64,000 bases of DNA from DATFVA01 sp963721075. Lineage in GTDB: Bacteria; Bacteroidota; Ignavibacteria; Ignavibacteriales; Ignavibacteriaceae. The notes beneath the pieces were generated by a model, which was given only the letters and a program-made list of their open reading frames with translations, searched no databases and was not told the DNA's origin. The stretch's first letter is position 1, and every line of letters begins with the position of its first letter. The position numbers and the translations under genes were made by a program. The stretch is from positions 1 through 64,000 of the forward strand of contig CAVRHV010000012.1 of the NCBI GenBank assembly GCA_963721075.1, read 5' to 3'. Below are positions 27,004 to 37,082 of the stretch, piece after piece.

Positions 27004-29161
27004 TCAGAAAAAAACGGGATTATATATTCAGCTGTACAGTATTCATGGTCTAATTCGCAGTAAGAATCCTGAGTTCGGTCGTGATGCTGATACGGGAGGT
27101 CAAATCAAATACGTTTTAGAGCTTGCGAACGCTTTAAGTCGCGATCAGAGAGTCGAAAAGGTTGAACTTATAACGCGTCAGATAAAAGATAAAGATGTGT
27201 TCGGGGATTATGCAGAGGCTGTGGAAAAAGTTAATGATAAGTTCAGCATAGTCAGAATAAGAGCCGGGGGAGGAAAATACCTCCGCAAGGAACTTCTTTG
27301 GAATCATTTGGAAGAATTTGTTGATAAAAGTATAAAGCATATAAAATCAGTTGGTCGTCTCCCTGATATAATTCACAGCCACTATGCCGATGCCGGCTAT
27401 GTATGCAGTGAACTAACAAAGTTCTTCGGAATACCTTTTATACACACCGGTCATTCCCTCGGAAAAGATAAACTAAGAAAATTGCTGAACGACGGAATGA
27501 ATAAAGATGAAATCGAGAAACGCTATAAGATAAGCCGCCGGATAAGAACTGAAGAGGAAATTATTTACTTCGCTGACTTGATCGTAACCAGCACATCTCA
27601 GGAAATTGATAAACAATACGGGGACTATGAAAATACTGATAAAAGTAAATTTATAGTGATTCCGCCGGGTGTAGATATCAATAAATTCTACCCGTACAAT
27701 CAGCAGTCCAAAGATAAAGAGGAATCTGAAAAATGGAAGGGAATAATCGGTGAGAAGCTCTTTCGTTTTTTTGTAGATGTTAATAAACCAATGATTCTGA
27801 CCATTTGCCGACCCGATAAAAGAAAAAATATTTCCGGCCTGATTAAGGCGTATGGAGAAAATAAAAACCTTCAGTATAAATCCAACCTGGCCATATTTGC
27901 CGGGATAAGGGAAGATATAAAGGAAATGCCCGAAAACGAACGCGAGGTTTTAACAGAGATTTTATTGCTTATGGACAAGTATAATTTATACGGTAAAATG
28001 GCGATACCCAAAAGACATAATACAGAACATGAGATTCCTCAGTTATACCGTATAGCCGCACAATCCCGGGGAATATTTGTAAATGCAGCTCTTGTAGAGC
28101 CTTTTGGTCTAACTCTTATTGAAGCCGCAGCTTCCGGTGTTCCCGTTGTTGCAACAGATGATGGCGGACCCAGGGATATTATTAAGAATTGTGAAAACGG
28201 CATCCTGGTTGATGTTTCTGACTCCAATAATATTGCTGAAGCTATCCGGAAAATTCTGGATGATCAGGACTTATGGGATACCTTCTCAAGTAATGGAATT
28301 AAAAACGTTAAAGAGCACTATACGTGGGAAGCCCATAAAGAATCTTATCTCGCTGAAATAGAAAAACTTATGGGGAAGGAACTTATTAAGAAAAATACAT
28401 TCGCTACGGTTGGGAAAAAGCTCTTCTCAATGGAAAAACTGATAGTATCTGATATTGATAATACCCTTCTGGGAAACCAGGAAAGTCTTAATGAATTTAA
28501 AGCAATACTCTCGTCAAAAAATAACAAACCGGGATTTGCGGTTGCAACCGGCAGAACAGTGGACTCAACAATAAACGTGTTAAAAGAACATAATGTGCCG
28601 ATACCGGATGTGATTATCTCCTCTGTGGGTTCCGAAATTTATTATAACTTTAAAGAAGATCTGATATATTCAAAAGGATGGGATGCACATATTGCTCATC
28701 ATTGGCAGAGAAATAAAGTAGAAGAAGTCTTAAAACAGTTTAATTTTCTTACGCCGCAGGAAGATTTCACTCAGCGAAAATTCAAAATAAGCTACTTTAT
28801 GGAGGATGATCCCGATTATTTAAAGAAGGTAAAAGAAACACTTATCAAAAATCGACTTAAAACAACGGTAATATTCAGTCATGGACAGTTTTTAGACGTT
28901 CTGCCCTACAGGGCATCAAAAGGAAAGGCTATTCGATACCTGGCTTATAGATGGAATATTCCCTATGAACATATCCTGGTGGCAGGAGATTCCGGAAATG
29001 ACAGCGAAATGCTGAAGGGTGAATTGCTCGGTGTAATAGTATCAAACTATAGCAAAGAGTTGGAAGGATTAAAAGGCAGCAAGAGAATTTATTTTGCCAA
29101 AAGGGAATTTGCCGGGGGAATAATTGATGGAATAAAACACTATAAATTTCTTAATCTGTAA
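26996..29161 (+). CDS. Sucrose-phosphate synthase fused to sucrose-phosphatase-like HAD domain
   Basis: The 721 residues join two enzymes. Residues about 8-470 are a GT4 glycosyltransferase. It opens LYIQLYSIHGLIRSKNPEFG with DADTGGQIKYVLELA, and has the HSHYADAGYVCSEL and HTGHSLGKDK motifs and the donor site EPFGLTLIEAAASGVPVVAT, all typical of sucrose-phosphate synthase. Residues about 480-721 are a HAD-IIB phosphatase (SDIDNTLLGNQ near 485, VAGDSGNDSEML near the end) of the sucrose-phosphatase type. The catalytic aspartates of DxDNT are intact, so this domain may be active rather than a relic. It would make sucrose from UDP- or ADP-glucose and fructose 6-phosphate. It overlaps the kinase gene and precedes the sucrose synthase gene by 12 bases. 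Confidence 0.9.
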   Translation: MADQKKTGLYIQLYSIHGLIRSKNPEFGRDADTGGQIKYVLELANALSRDQRVEKVELITRQIKDKDVFGDYAEAVEKVNDKFSIVRIRAGGGKYLRKELLWNHLEEFVDKSIKHIKSVGRLPDIIHSHYADAGYVCSELTKFFGIPFIHTGHSLGKDKLRKLLNDGMNKDEIEKRYKISRRIRTEEEIIYFADLIVTSTSQEIDKQYGDYENTDKSKFIVIPPGVDINKFYPYNQQSKDKEESEKWKGIIGEKLFRFFVDVNKPMILTICRPDKRKNISGLIKAYGENKNLQYKSNLAIFAGIREDIKEMPENEREVLTEILLLMDKYNLYGKMAIPKRHNTEHEIPQLYRIAAQSRGIFVNAALVEPFGLTLIEAAASGVPVVATDDGGPRDIIKNCENGILVDVSDSNNIAEAIRKILDDQDLWDTFSSNGIKNVKEHYTWEAHKESYLAEIEKLMGKELIKKNTFATVGKKLFSMEKLIVSDIDNTLLGNQESLNEFKAILSSKNNKPGFAVATGRTVDSTINVLKEHNVPIPDVIISSVGSEIYYNFKEDLIYSKGWDAHIAHHWQRNKVEEVLKQFNFLTPQEDFTQRKFKISYFMEDDPDYLKKVKETLIKNRLKTTVIFSHGQFLDVLPYRASKGKAIRYLAYRWNIPYEHILVAGDSGNDSEMLKGELLGVIVSNYSKELEGLKGSKRIYFAKREFAGGIIDGIKHYKFLNL

Positions 29162-29173
29162 AGGACGTTAAGT

Positions 29174-31573
29174 TTGAGTAAACAAATAACCAAGACAATT
29201 GAAGATAATAAAAAAGATTTTTTCCGATATCTTAACAAAGTTTCCTCGAGTGAAAATAAGCTGATGGTTTACGGGAATCTCAAAGAGATTCTTGATGGTT
29301 TTATAAAAAGTGACAAAAACAAGGGTAACTATAATTCTATAAGAGAAGTGATTCGGAAAGTAACTGAATCAGTAACTATTGGCAGCTGTATCTATTTTGA
29401 AATAAGGGGCAGTATTGGTCACTCAGACTTTTATAAATTCAATATTGAAGAAAAGTTTTTTGAAGAGACTGATGTAAATGCTTATCTGGAAGCAAAAGAA
29501 AATTATATTTCGTCTAATAAAGAGGAAGATATCCTTTCTCTGAACTTCAGAACCTTCTACGATAAATTTCCAAGCATACGAGAGGCTAAAAGTATAGGGC
29601 GCGGGGTTGAGTTTCTTAACCGTTACCTTTCCAGTACAATGTTCACTCATCCGGAAAAAATGAGGAAGGCATTATTTGATTTCCTTTTTGTGCACAAACA
29701 TAACTCCCATCAGTTGATTCTGAACGATCGGGTTAAAGATCCGGATGATTTGAGCAGTAGAATTGATAAGGCTATAAACTTTCTCAAGAAGAAACCTGAT
29801 AATGAAGAATACAAAAGCTTCAGGAACGAACTTCAGGAAATTGGATTCGAAAGAGGGCTGGGAAATAATGCTGGTTCGGTAATAGAAAGTCTTAAACAAC
29901 TCGATAACCTGCTTCAGACTCCTGATTTTTTTGCTTTAAAGAAATTCCTCTCAAATGTTCCCATGATTTTTAATATAGCAATTATTTCACCACATGGATA
30001 TTTCGGTCAGGAAGGTGTTCTTGGACTGCCCGACACCGGAGGACAGGTTGTCTATATACTTGATCAGGTTAAAGCACTGGAAAAGGCAATGATTGAATCT
30101 CTTTCAGAAGCCGGGGTAGAAGCCAGCCCGAAAATAATTATACTCACACGCCTGATTCCAAATGCCGGAAATACTAAATCAAATCAGAGACTTGAAAAAG
30201 TATATGACACAGAAAATTCATGGATACTTCGTGTTCCTTTTCGTTCAAATAATCCGGCAATCACCGATAACTGGATATCTCGTTTTGAAGTCTGGCCGTA
30301 CCTTGAAAATTTTGCGGAAGATTCATATAAGGAACTCCTAGCCGAATTTGGTACCCGGCCTGATTTTATAATCGGTAATTACTCCGATGGAAATACGGTT
30401 GCTTTCATGCTTTCAAGAAAATACGGCGTAACACAATGTAATATCGCACATGCCCTGGAAAAGAGTAAATATCTATACAGTGCTCTTTACTGGAAGAATC
30501 TTGAAGAACAATACCATTTCTCCACTCAGTTTACAGCCGACCTTATTGCGATGAATGCCGCTAATATTATCATTACCTCAACTTATCAGGAAATAGCCGG
30601 GACGGAAGATAGTATAGGTCAATATGAATCCTATAAATATTTTACAATGCCGGAATTATATCGGGTTACGGGAGGTATAAACCTGTTTCATCCCAAATTC
30701 AATATAGTCCCGCCGGGGGTAAACTTTAATTTTTATTTTCCATATACACAGGAAGATGACAGACTGCACGAAACAAAAAGGGACCTGAATGACCTTTTAT
30801 TTAATAATGCAGACGACCCTGATGTAGTAGGTAATCTGAAAAATCCCAACCTGACGCCTGTTTTTTCCCTGGCAAGACTTGATAAAATTAAAAATTTAAC
30901 CTCCCTTGCCAGATGGTTTGGAGAAAGTAAAGAGCTGCAGGAAATATCTAACCTGATCATTGTCGCAGGAAATGTCAGAACGGAAGATTCAAATGATGAG
31001 GAAGAAAAAGAGCAGATTCAATTGATGCATTCCATCATAAAAGAGTACAACCTGCATGATAAGATCCGGTGGATAGGCAAACTGTTCCGAAAGGACCAGA
31101 CGGGAGAAGTATACAGGTTAATTGCGGACCATAAAGGTGTTTTTGTTCAGCCTGCATTGTTTGAGGGCTTCGGCCTAACCGTACTGGAAGCAATGCATTC
31201 CGGCCTTCCTGTATTTGCTACCATGTATGGAGGTCCTCTCGAAATAATTGAAGATCAGATTAATGGATTTCATATAGATCCTGTTAATGCGGATGAAACG
31301 ACAAAAAAATTACTAGATTTCCTTCGAAAAGTTCAAAAAGATGACTCGCTGTGGAATAGAATTTCAAAACGGGCTATTGAAAGAGTGGAAAAAGATTATA
31401 ACTGGGATCTGTATGCGAAAAAACTACTGGAACTTGCAAAGATCTATGGATTCTGGCGATATACTACAAATATCGAAATGGAAGAGATGAATTCATACCT
31501 GGATGTTATATTTCATCTTCTCTACAAGCCGCGGGCTAAAGCTATCCGGGAGAACCATAAAAATTTTAGATAG
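29174..31573 (+). CDS. Sucrose synthase (GT4)
   Basis: The enzyme reversibly converts sucrose plus a nucleoside diphosphate into nucleotide-glucose and fructose. At 799 residues it has the full sucrose synthase layout: an N-terminal regulatory domain (about 1-240), then GT-B domains with IAIISPHGYFGQEGVLGLPD, TGGQVVYILDQVKALE, NYSDGNTVAFMLSRKYGVTQ, NIAHALEKSKY and IVPPGVNFNFYFPYT. The donor site is ALFEGFGLTVLEAMHSGLP (E-x7-E). A TTG start is used, with AAGGA eight bases upstream. Its 3' end overlaps the convergent DUF2254 gene by eight bases. Sucrose synthase is scattered in non-photosynthetic bacteria, so the gene may have moved between lineages. Confidence 0.93.
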   Translation: MSKQITKTIEDNKKDFFRYLNKVSSSENKLMVYGNLKEILDGFIKSDKNKGNYNSIREVIRKVTESVTIGSCIYFEIRGSIGHSDFYKFNIEEKFFEETDVNAYLEAKENYISSNKEEDILSLNFRTFYDKFPSIREAKSIGRGVEFLNRYLSSTMFTHPEKMRKALFDFLFVHKHNSHQLILNDRVKDPDDLSSRIDKAINFLKKKPDNEEYKSFRNELQEIGFERGLGNNAGSVIESLKQLDNLLQTPDFFALKKFLSNVPMIFNIAIISPHGYFGQEGVLGLPDTGGQVVYILDQVKALEKAMIESLSEAGVEASPKIIILTRLIPNAGNTKSNQRLEKVYDTENSWILRVPFRSNNPAITDNWISRFEVWPYLENFAEDSYKELLAEFGTRPDFIIGNYSDGNTVAFMLSRKYGVTQCNIAHALEKSKYLYSALYWKNLEEQYHFSTQFTADLIAMNAANIIITSTYQEIAGTEDSIGQYESYKYFTMPELYRVTGGINLFHPKFNIVPPGVNFNFYFPYTQEDDRLHETKRDLNDLLFNNADDPDVVGNLKNPNLTPVFSLARLDKIKNLTSLARWFGESKELQEISNLIIVAGNVRTEDSNDEEEKEQIQLMHSIIKEYNLHDKIRWIGKLFRKDQTGEVYRLIADHKGVFVQPALFEGFGLTVLEAMHSGLPVFATMYGGPLEIIEDQINGFHIDPVNADETTKKLLDFLRKVQKDDSLWNRISKRAIERVEKDYNWDLYAKKLLELAKIYGFWRYTTNIEMEEMNSYLDVIFHLLYKPRAKAIRENHKNFR

Positions 31574-32888
31574 ACAATTTTTTTAACCGTATCTCCTTCT
31601 TGTTTATCTGCATCATTTCATCGATAAGCTGATTAATTTTCTTCCTGTCAGCCTGATTGGTTAAGTATTTATCACAATCTTCTATCAATACCTCAACCTC
31701 GTTTATTATAAGGTTTTCAAATTTGGTGGGTTCTGTGGAAAGAAGTATTGCCTTCAATGAGTTGAGAAGTTTTATGATTACAACCACATCATTTTTTCCG
31801 TATTCCCGTATGGGTGCAAAACAATAATAAATCAGGTTTTCATTAGAAGGGTTGCTTAACAATATTCTCGGCTTTTCATCATTATAGATGAACCTTTTTT
31901 CTTTCAGTTTAAGCTTTAAGGCAAGAAGATCTGTCAGGTAATCTATGGCTTTCACCGCTGTGCCGGGATCATTAATTCCGGGACTTAAAGCTTTAACGGC
32001 CGTTTCCGTAATTTGCTTAAATCCGAAATAATAATTCTCTTTTACAATTTCTTCTTCAAAGAAAATGAAGTTGCTGAGCAGCTCTTCCCGGGTTTTATCT
32101 TCAGGTTCATTACTGATCCTGGCCATGGGGAAATTCTTCAGAATAAAGGTGCCGAGAGGAATTGTGATTTCCAGTCGGCTGTTATTCTTTTTAAGAATTG
32201 CCAGGATTTTATTTTGTTCTATTCTTTGCAGATATCCGGACTGTGGACTTTTGAGCACCGCCCAGTTTTCGCTGGCTTCAAAACCAGACTCGTCCGGATT
32301 TTTATTTTCTTCTTCCTCTTTCTTTAACCCGGCTAAAGTTTTTATATATATACTCTGAAGAATATTTCCGATCTGTATTGAATTTGAGATTGAATGAATA
32401 AAATATACAAACAGAATAAGGCAGGTTATTCCGAAACACTCTCCTATAAAAATTGCAAATCCCGGAACCGAGACACTAAAATGTTTTGAATCAATGTTTA
32501 TCATTATGATGAAGCTGTAAATAAGCGTACCAACATAAAATCCCAATACAATCTGATGGAATTTTCTGGAAATTAAACCCGGGATAATTCTTGGAGAGTA
32601 GTTAGTTGCAGCCTGGTTGAAGACGATCATAACCATAGTGAAACTGAAAACGGTGAGTGAAATAACTCCGCCGGCTATCGTACTCATTATTATCCTGGCG
32701 GTATCCTGGCTGGAAATTGTTAGCAGGGGGAAATTCTTTATGAAATATTTGGTATATCCGCTTGATTCAAGAAATATCATCCCCGCGCTTATTAGAAAAA
32801 ACAAAAGACTGATCAGGGTAGGATAAAAACCAATGCTGTTGGTTAACAGATGATACCATACTTTTATTTTATAGGTTAGTTTATTCAT
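31566..32888 (-). CDS. DUF2254 integral membrane protein
   Basis: The 440 residues begin with four membrane segments (about 18-40, 62-86, 108-130, 138-160). Then comes a soluble domain with SGYLQRIEQNKILAIL, PLGTFILKNFPMARI and ALSPGINDPGTAVKAIDYL, the signature of the DUF2254 family. That last motif is the most conserved part. The function is not established. An alternating conserved SFTMVMIVFNQAATNYSPR sequence spans the second membrane region. It is convergent with sucrose synthase, overlapping by eight bases, and divergent from hemL with about 150 bases between them. Confidence 0.85.
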   Translation of the reverse strand: MNKLTYKIKVWYHLLTNSIGFYPTLISLLFFLISAGMIFLESSGYTKYFIKNFPLLTISSQDTARIIMSTIAGGVISLTVFSFTMVMIVFNQAATNYSPRIIPGLISRKFHQIVLGFYVGTLIYSFIIMINIDSKHFSVSVPGFAIFIGECFGITCLILFVYFIHSISNSIQIGNILQSIYIKTLAGLKKEEEENKNPDESGFEASENWAVLKSPQSGYLQRIEQNKILAILKKNNSRLEITIPLGTFILKNFPMARISNEPEDKTREELLSNFIFFEEEIVKENYYFGFKQITETAVKALSPGINDPGTAVKAIDYLTDLLALKLKLKEKRFIYNDEKPRILLSNPSNENLIYYCFAPIREYGKNDVVVIIKLLNSLKAILLSTEPTKFENLIINEVEVLIEDCDKYLTNQADRKKINQLIDEMMQINKKEIRLKKLSI

Positions 32889-33038
32889 TCTTCGATAATT
32901 TATTAATGAATTATTTATCGATGTATGCAGCCTGTCACGGTCAAAAATGAAGTGATCCTGCCCGATTTAGGTAGAATGTTTTTAGGCTATGGATTATCTT
33001 TATTGTTTTAATTCGTTAATAATTGGTTAAAGGTATTT

Positions 33039-34328
33039 ATGAATACGAGCAAAAGCCGTCAGCTGTTCGAGGATGCAAAGAAAGTTATTCCGGGAGGTGT
33101 TAACTCACCTGTCAGGGCATTCAAATCTGTGGGGGGGGATCCTTTGTTTATTGCAAGCGGGGCCGGTTCAAGAATGTTTGATGCCGACGGGAATGATTTT
33201 ATCGATTATATTGGCAGCTGGGGACCCCACCTGTTCGGACATAATCCTCCCTTTATAATAAAAGCCCTGGAAGAAGCTCTTAAAAACGGAACCAGCTTTG
33301 GTGCTCCCACCTCTCTTGAAGTAGAGATGGCAAAACTTATAACTGAACTTGTCCCCTCTGTGGAAATGGTAAGGATGGTTAACAGCGGGACAGAGGCGAC
33401 TATGAGCGCAATAAGAGCTGCTAGAGGATATACCGGAAAAGAAAAATTTATAAAGTTTGAGGGCTGTTATCACGGTCATGCCGATTATTTCCTGATAAAA
33501 GCCGGATCCGGTGCTTTAACGCTCGGAGTACCGACAAGTCCGGGTGTAACCAAAGGTAATGCTGCAGACACACTGGTAGCAGATTATAACGACATTGAAT
33601 CGGTAAAGAAGTTAATAAGTGCCAACAAAAATGAAATTGCGGCTGTAATTATTGAACCGATTGCCGGAAATATGGGTGTGGTTAGATCTTCAAATGAATT
33701 CATAACTGAACTAAGAAAGATTTGCGATGAGGAAAGAATTGTTCTGATATTTGATGAAGTTATGACTGGCTTTCGTGTTGCAAAAGGAGGCGCTCAGGAA
33801 ATTCTTGGAATTAAACCCGATCTAACTACTTTCGGTAAAATCATAGGCGGAGGCTTGCCTGTTGGAGGATTCGGCGGCAAAAGCGAAATAATGCAGATGA
33901 TTTCCCCGTCGGGACCAGTATACCAGGCAGGAACCTTAAGCGGAAATCCTCTGGCTATGGCTGCGGGATATGCGGCATTAACGCATATCCGGGAAAACCC
34001 CGGCTTATATGATGAACTTGATGAAAAGGGGAAAACTCTTGAAGAAGGATTTAGGCAGAATCTGAAAAAGCTGGGAAAAAATCTGGCTTTGAACCGGGTT
34101 GGGTCAATGTCATGCATGTTTTTTACCGAACACCCAGTAACCGATTTTCGCACAGCGGTTTCTTCAGATACTGAACTTTATGGAAAATATTTCCGTGGAA
34201 TGCTTGAAAGAGGGATATACCTGGCGCCGGCTCAATTTGAAGCGGCATTTATTTCAACCGCACATTCGGCAGAAGATATTGAAAAAACTATAAAGGCAAA
34301 CTTCGAAACATTGAAATCTATTTATTAG
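33039..34328 (+). CDS. hemL: Glutamate-1-semialdehyde 2,1-aminomutase
   Basis: HemL makes 5-aminolevulinate in the C5 heme pathway, using PLP. The 429-residue length is normal. Start region KSRQLFEDAKKVIPGGVNSP is diagnostic. Further motifs are MVNSGTEATMSAIRAARGYT (phosphate binding), FEGCYHGHADYFLIKAGSG, EPIAGNMGV, FDEVMTGFRV and the PLP-lysine in TTFGKIIGGGLPVGGF (about Lys267). A run AAAGG lies seven bases before the ATG. Two hairpins follow the stop. The window also holds ferrochelatase at 62425, so at least two heme-pathway genes flank the origin, but not as one operon. Confidence 0.95.
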   Translation: MNTSKSRQLFEDAKKVIPGGVNSPVRAFKSVGGDPLFIASGAGSRMFDADGNDFIDYIGSWGPHLFGHNPPFIIKALEEALKNGTSFGAPTSLEVEMAKLITELVPSVEMVRMVNSGTEATMSAIRAARGYTGKEKFIKFEGCYHGHADYFLIKAGSGALTLGVPTSPGVTKGNAADTLVADYNDIESVKKLISANKNEIAAVIIEPIAGNMGVVRSSNEFITELRKICDEERIVLIFDEVMTGFRVAKGGAQEILGIKPDLTTFGKIIGGGLPVGGFGGKSEIMQMISPSGPVYQAGTLSGNPLAMAAGYAALTHIRENPGLYDELDEKGKTLEEGFRQNLKKLGKNLALNRVGSMSCMFFTEHPVTDFRTAVSSDTELYGKYFRGMLERGIYLAPAQFEAAFISTAHSAEDIEKTIKANFETLKSIY

Positions 34329-34366
34329 CTCCGGGTCATAATAATTGTGTTCTTTTATTACCCGGA

Positions 34367-34392
34367 GTATGACAATTCTGTCATACATTTTT
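34367..34392 (+). terminator. Terminator of hemL
   Basis: GTATGACA (34367-34374) and TGTCATAC (34379-34386) form a perfect 8-base stem with loop ATTC, followed by ATTTTTAT. A second, looser hairpin (CTCCGGGT with ACCCGGAG) lies just before it, from 34329. Confidence 0.8.
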
Positions 34393-34471
34393 ATGCTGGT
34401 TTATTATTTGGTCAGTCCTTTTTTAAGACAGTATTTGTCCGCCTTTTATCCGCCTTTTGATCTCAAAATAA

Positions 34472-34514
34472 AACACCCCAAAAGACTGCGATTTCCGCTT
34501 GTTTTTGGGGTGTT
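34472..34514 (-). terminator. Terminator of gyrA
   Basis: On the reverse strand AACACCCCAAAA (34503-34514) pairs with TTTTGGGGTGTT (34472-34483) around a loop of about 19 bases, followed by TTATTTT. It lies about 80 bases after the gyrA stop codon and may also stop read-through from hemL. Confidence 0.75.
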
Positions 34515-34593
34515 GATATTTTAAACACTGACAAAATGTCACACTTAAATTTTGGCAAGTATACTGGAATCGCCAGACAGATTTGAGAAAAAT

Positions 34594-37047
34594 TTAATCT
34601 ACAGCTATTGGTACATCTTCCTCATCTTCGGGAATAACCTTAGCAATATCCGCTATTGAATCTCCATCCTTGAGGCGAATAACTCTTACTCCCTGGGTAT
34701 TTCGGCCCATCACTCTTATATCAACCACACTCTGGCGGATAACCATCCCATGTGAAGAGATTATTACGAGTTCATCACCGTCAACCACTTCCATCATCGC
34801 TATCATTTTCCCGACTTTGTCACTTGTCTTAACTGTTATTACACCTTTTCCACCACGATGTGTAATCCTGTAATCATTTATATCCGAACGTTTCCCGAAT
34901 CCTTTTTCAGTTACGACAAGAATTGTATCATTTCTTTTTATGACTAGCAGTCCTACCACTTTATCGCCTTTGGCCAGCTTTATTCCACGTACGCCGGTTG
35001 CAACTCTTCCCATGTCTCTGACATCCTTTTCGGTAAAGCGAATTGCAAAACCGTTCCGGGTTCCCAGCACGACATCATTATTTCCGTCAGTCATCTTAAC
35101 AGAGATTAGTTTATCGCTTTTAACCAGGTTGATAGCATTTATACCGCCCTTCCTAACGTTGCCGTATGCAGAAAGTACCGTTTTCTTGATAGTTCCCTGT
35201 TCGGTTGCCATAACTAGGTAATGGCTGTCATCAAAGTCTTTGACCGTAACGAACGCCGTAATATTTTCTTCTTTATCCTTTTCGATCAGATTAAGAATAG
35301 ACCGGCCCCTGGACGCCCGGCCGCCTTCGGGGATCTCAAAAACTTTCAGCCAGTAGCATTTTCCTCTGTCTGTAAAGAACAAAATGTACTGGTGAGTAGA
35401 TGCGATAAACATATGCTCAATAAAGTCATCATCCTTGGTACCGGCACCCGTAACGCCTTTACCTCCGCGTCCCTGTTTTCTGTAGCCGCTAACCGGAAAT
35501 CTTTTTATAAAGCCTTTATGGCTCATCGTAACAACTACATCTTCCTCGGCAATTATATCTTCAAGTGAAAACTCTTCATAATTATAAACGATTTCTGTTC
35601 TGCGGGCATCACCATACTTCTCTTTAATCAGAAGGAGTTCATCCTTTATGATAGAATACCTTTTTTCTTCACTTTCCAATATACCCTTGAGTTTTTCAAT
35701 CAGTTTGATAGTCTCTTTGTATTCGTCTTCAATCTTCTTCCTTTCAAGTCCTGTCAGGCGCTGAAGCCTCATATCAAGTATCGCTTTAGCCTGCACATCG
35801 CTGAGCTTAAACTTGCGCATAAGGTTATTCTTTGCGGTCTCAACATCTCTGGATTTCTTAATGGTTTCAATAACAGCATCTATATTATCAAGTGCTATTA
35901 TATATCCCTCAAGTATATGGGCCCTTCTCTCCGCAGCGTCAAGTTCATATTTTGTTCTGCGGATAAGCACTTCCATCCTGTGATCGATGAAATGTTTCAT
36001 CATCGCTTTTAGGGTAAGCACCTGCGGAACACCATTTACCAGGGCGAGCATAATCACGCCAAACGTTGTCTGCATCTGGGTGTGTTTAAATAGCTGATTA
36101 AGAACAACCGAAGGCTGTGCATCCCGCTTCAGTTCTACAACAACACGCATACCATCACGGTCAGATTCATCCCTAATATTCGAAATGTCAGTTAGTTTTC
36201 CAGCGCGAACAAGGTCTGCCATCTTTTCAATAAGATTTGCTTTGTTAACCTGATATGGCAGTTCCGTAATTATGATATTTTCTTTATTGTTCTTAAGGGT
36301 TTCAATATTAGCTTTTGCTCTTATTATAACCCGACCGCGGCCTGTCAGATATGCCTCTTTTACTCCTTCGTATCCAAAGATAATCCCTCCCGTTGGAAAA
36401 TCGGGTGCGGTGACAATCTTCATCATTTTTTCGTCGGATATCGCCGGGTTTTTTATATATGCAATGAGTCCGTCAATAATCTCAGTGAGGTTGTGAGGCG
36501 GAATATTTGTAGCCATTCCAACAGCTATCCCGCTTGCACCGTTAACAAGAAGGTTGGGAAGATAAGAGGGAAGTACAACCGGCTCCTGCAAAGAATCATC
36601 GAAATTGGGTGCAAAATCCACAGTGTTTTTATCGAGATCGCGAAGCATTTCTTCGGCAATCCGGTGCAGTCTCGCCTCCGTATAACGCATAGCCGCAGGT
36701 GAATCCCCATCAACCGAACCAAAATTCCCCTGTCCATTTACAAGAGGATAGCGTAACGAAAATTCCTGCACCATTCTAACCATACTGTCATATACAGCGG
36801 TATCTCCGTGAGGGTGATACTTACCAAGAACTTCTCCGACTATCCTGGCCGACTTTTTATAAGGTTTATTATAGGCTACACCAAGCTCGTGCATGCCGAA
36901 CAGTACCCTCCGGTGTACGGGTTTCAATCCGTCTCTCACATCCGGAAGGGCCCGGGATACGATTACCGACATAGAGTAATCGATGTAAGATGACTTCATC
37001 TCTTCTTCTAGTGATACAGGAACTATTTTTTCAAATATCGTCGCCAT
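34594..37047 (-). CDS. gyrA: DNA gyrase subunit A
   Basis: GyrA is the breakage-reunion subunit that introduces negative supercoils with GyrB. The 817 residues start with a typical SLEEEMKSSYIDYSMSVIVS. The active tyrosine is in PAAMRYTEARL (about Tyr121). The drug-binding region reads HPHGDTAVYDSMVRM, so threonine stands where E. coli GyrA has Ser83. The C-terminal beta-pinwheel contains the GyrA box QGRGGKG, which confirms gyrase rather than topoisomerase IV. It lies 35 bases downstream of gyrB on the same strand, an operon arrangement. The acidic end (IPEDEEDVPIAVD) is usual. A terminator follows. Confidence 0.97.
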   Translation of the reverse strand: MATIFEKIVPVSLEEEMKSSYIDYSMSVIVSRALPDVRDGLKPVHRRVLFGMHELGVAYNKPYKKSARIVGEVLGKYHPHGDTAVYDSMVRMVQEFSLRYPLVNGQGNFGSVDGDSPAAMRYTEARLHRIAEEMLRDLDKNTVDFAPNFDDSLQEPVVLPSYLPNLLVNGASGIAVGMATNIPPHNLTEIIDGLIAYIKNPAISDEKMMKIVTAPDFPTGGIIFGYEGVKEAYLTGRGRVIIRAKANIETLKNNKENIIITELPYQVNKANLIEKMADLVRAGKLTDISNIRDESDRDGMRVVVELKRDAQPSVVLNQLFKHTQMQTTFGVIMLALVNGVPQVLTLKAMMKHFIDHRMEVLIRRTKYELDAAERRAHILEGYIIALDNIDAVIETIKKSRDVETAKNNLMRKFKLSDVQAKAILDMRLQRLTGLERKKIEDEYKETIKLIEKLKGILESEEKRYSIIKDELLLIKEKYGDARRTEIVYNYEEFSLEDIIAEEDVVVTMSHKGFIKRFPVSGYRKQGRGGKGVTGAGTKDDDFIEHMFIASTHQYILFFTDRGKCYWLKVFEIPEGGRASRGRSILNLIEKDKEENITAFVTVKDFDDSHYLVMATEQGTIKKTVLSAYGNVRKGGINAINLVKSDKLISVKMTDGNNDVVLGTRNGFAIRFTEKDVRDMGRVATGVRGIKLAKGDKVVGLLVIKRNDTILVVTEKGFGKRSDINDYRITHRGGKGVITVKTSDKVGKMIAMMEVVDGDELVIISSHGMVIRQSVVDIRVMGRNTQGVRVIRLKDGDSIADIAKVIPEDEEDVPIAVD

Positions 37048-37082
37048 AATTAATCTTTTTTAATTTGATACTAATTTTTTAA

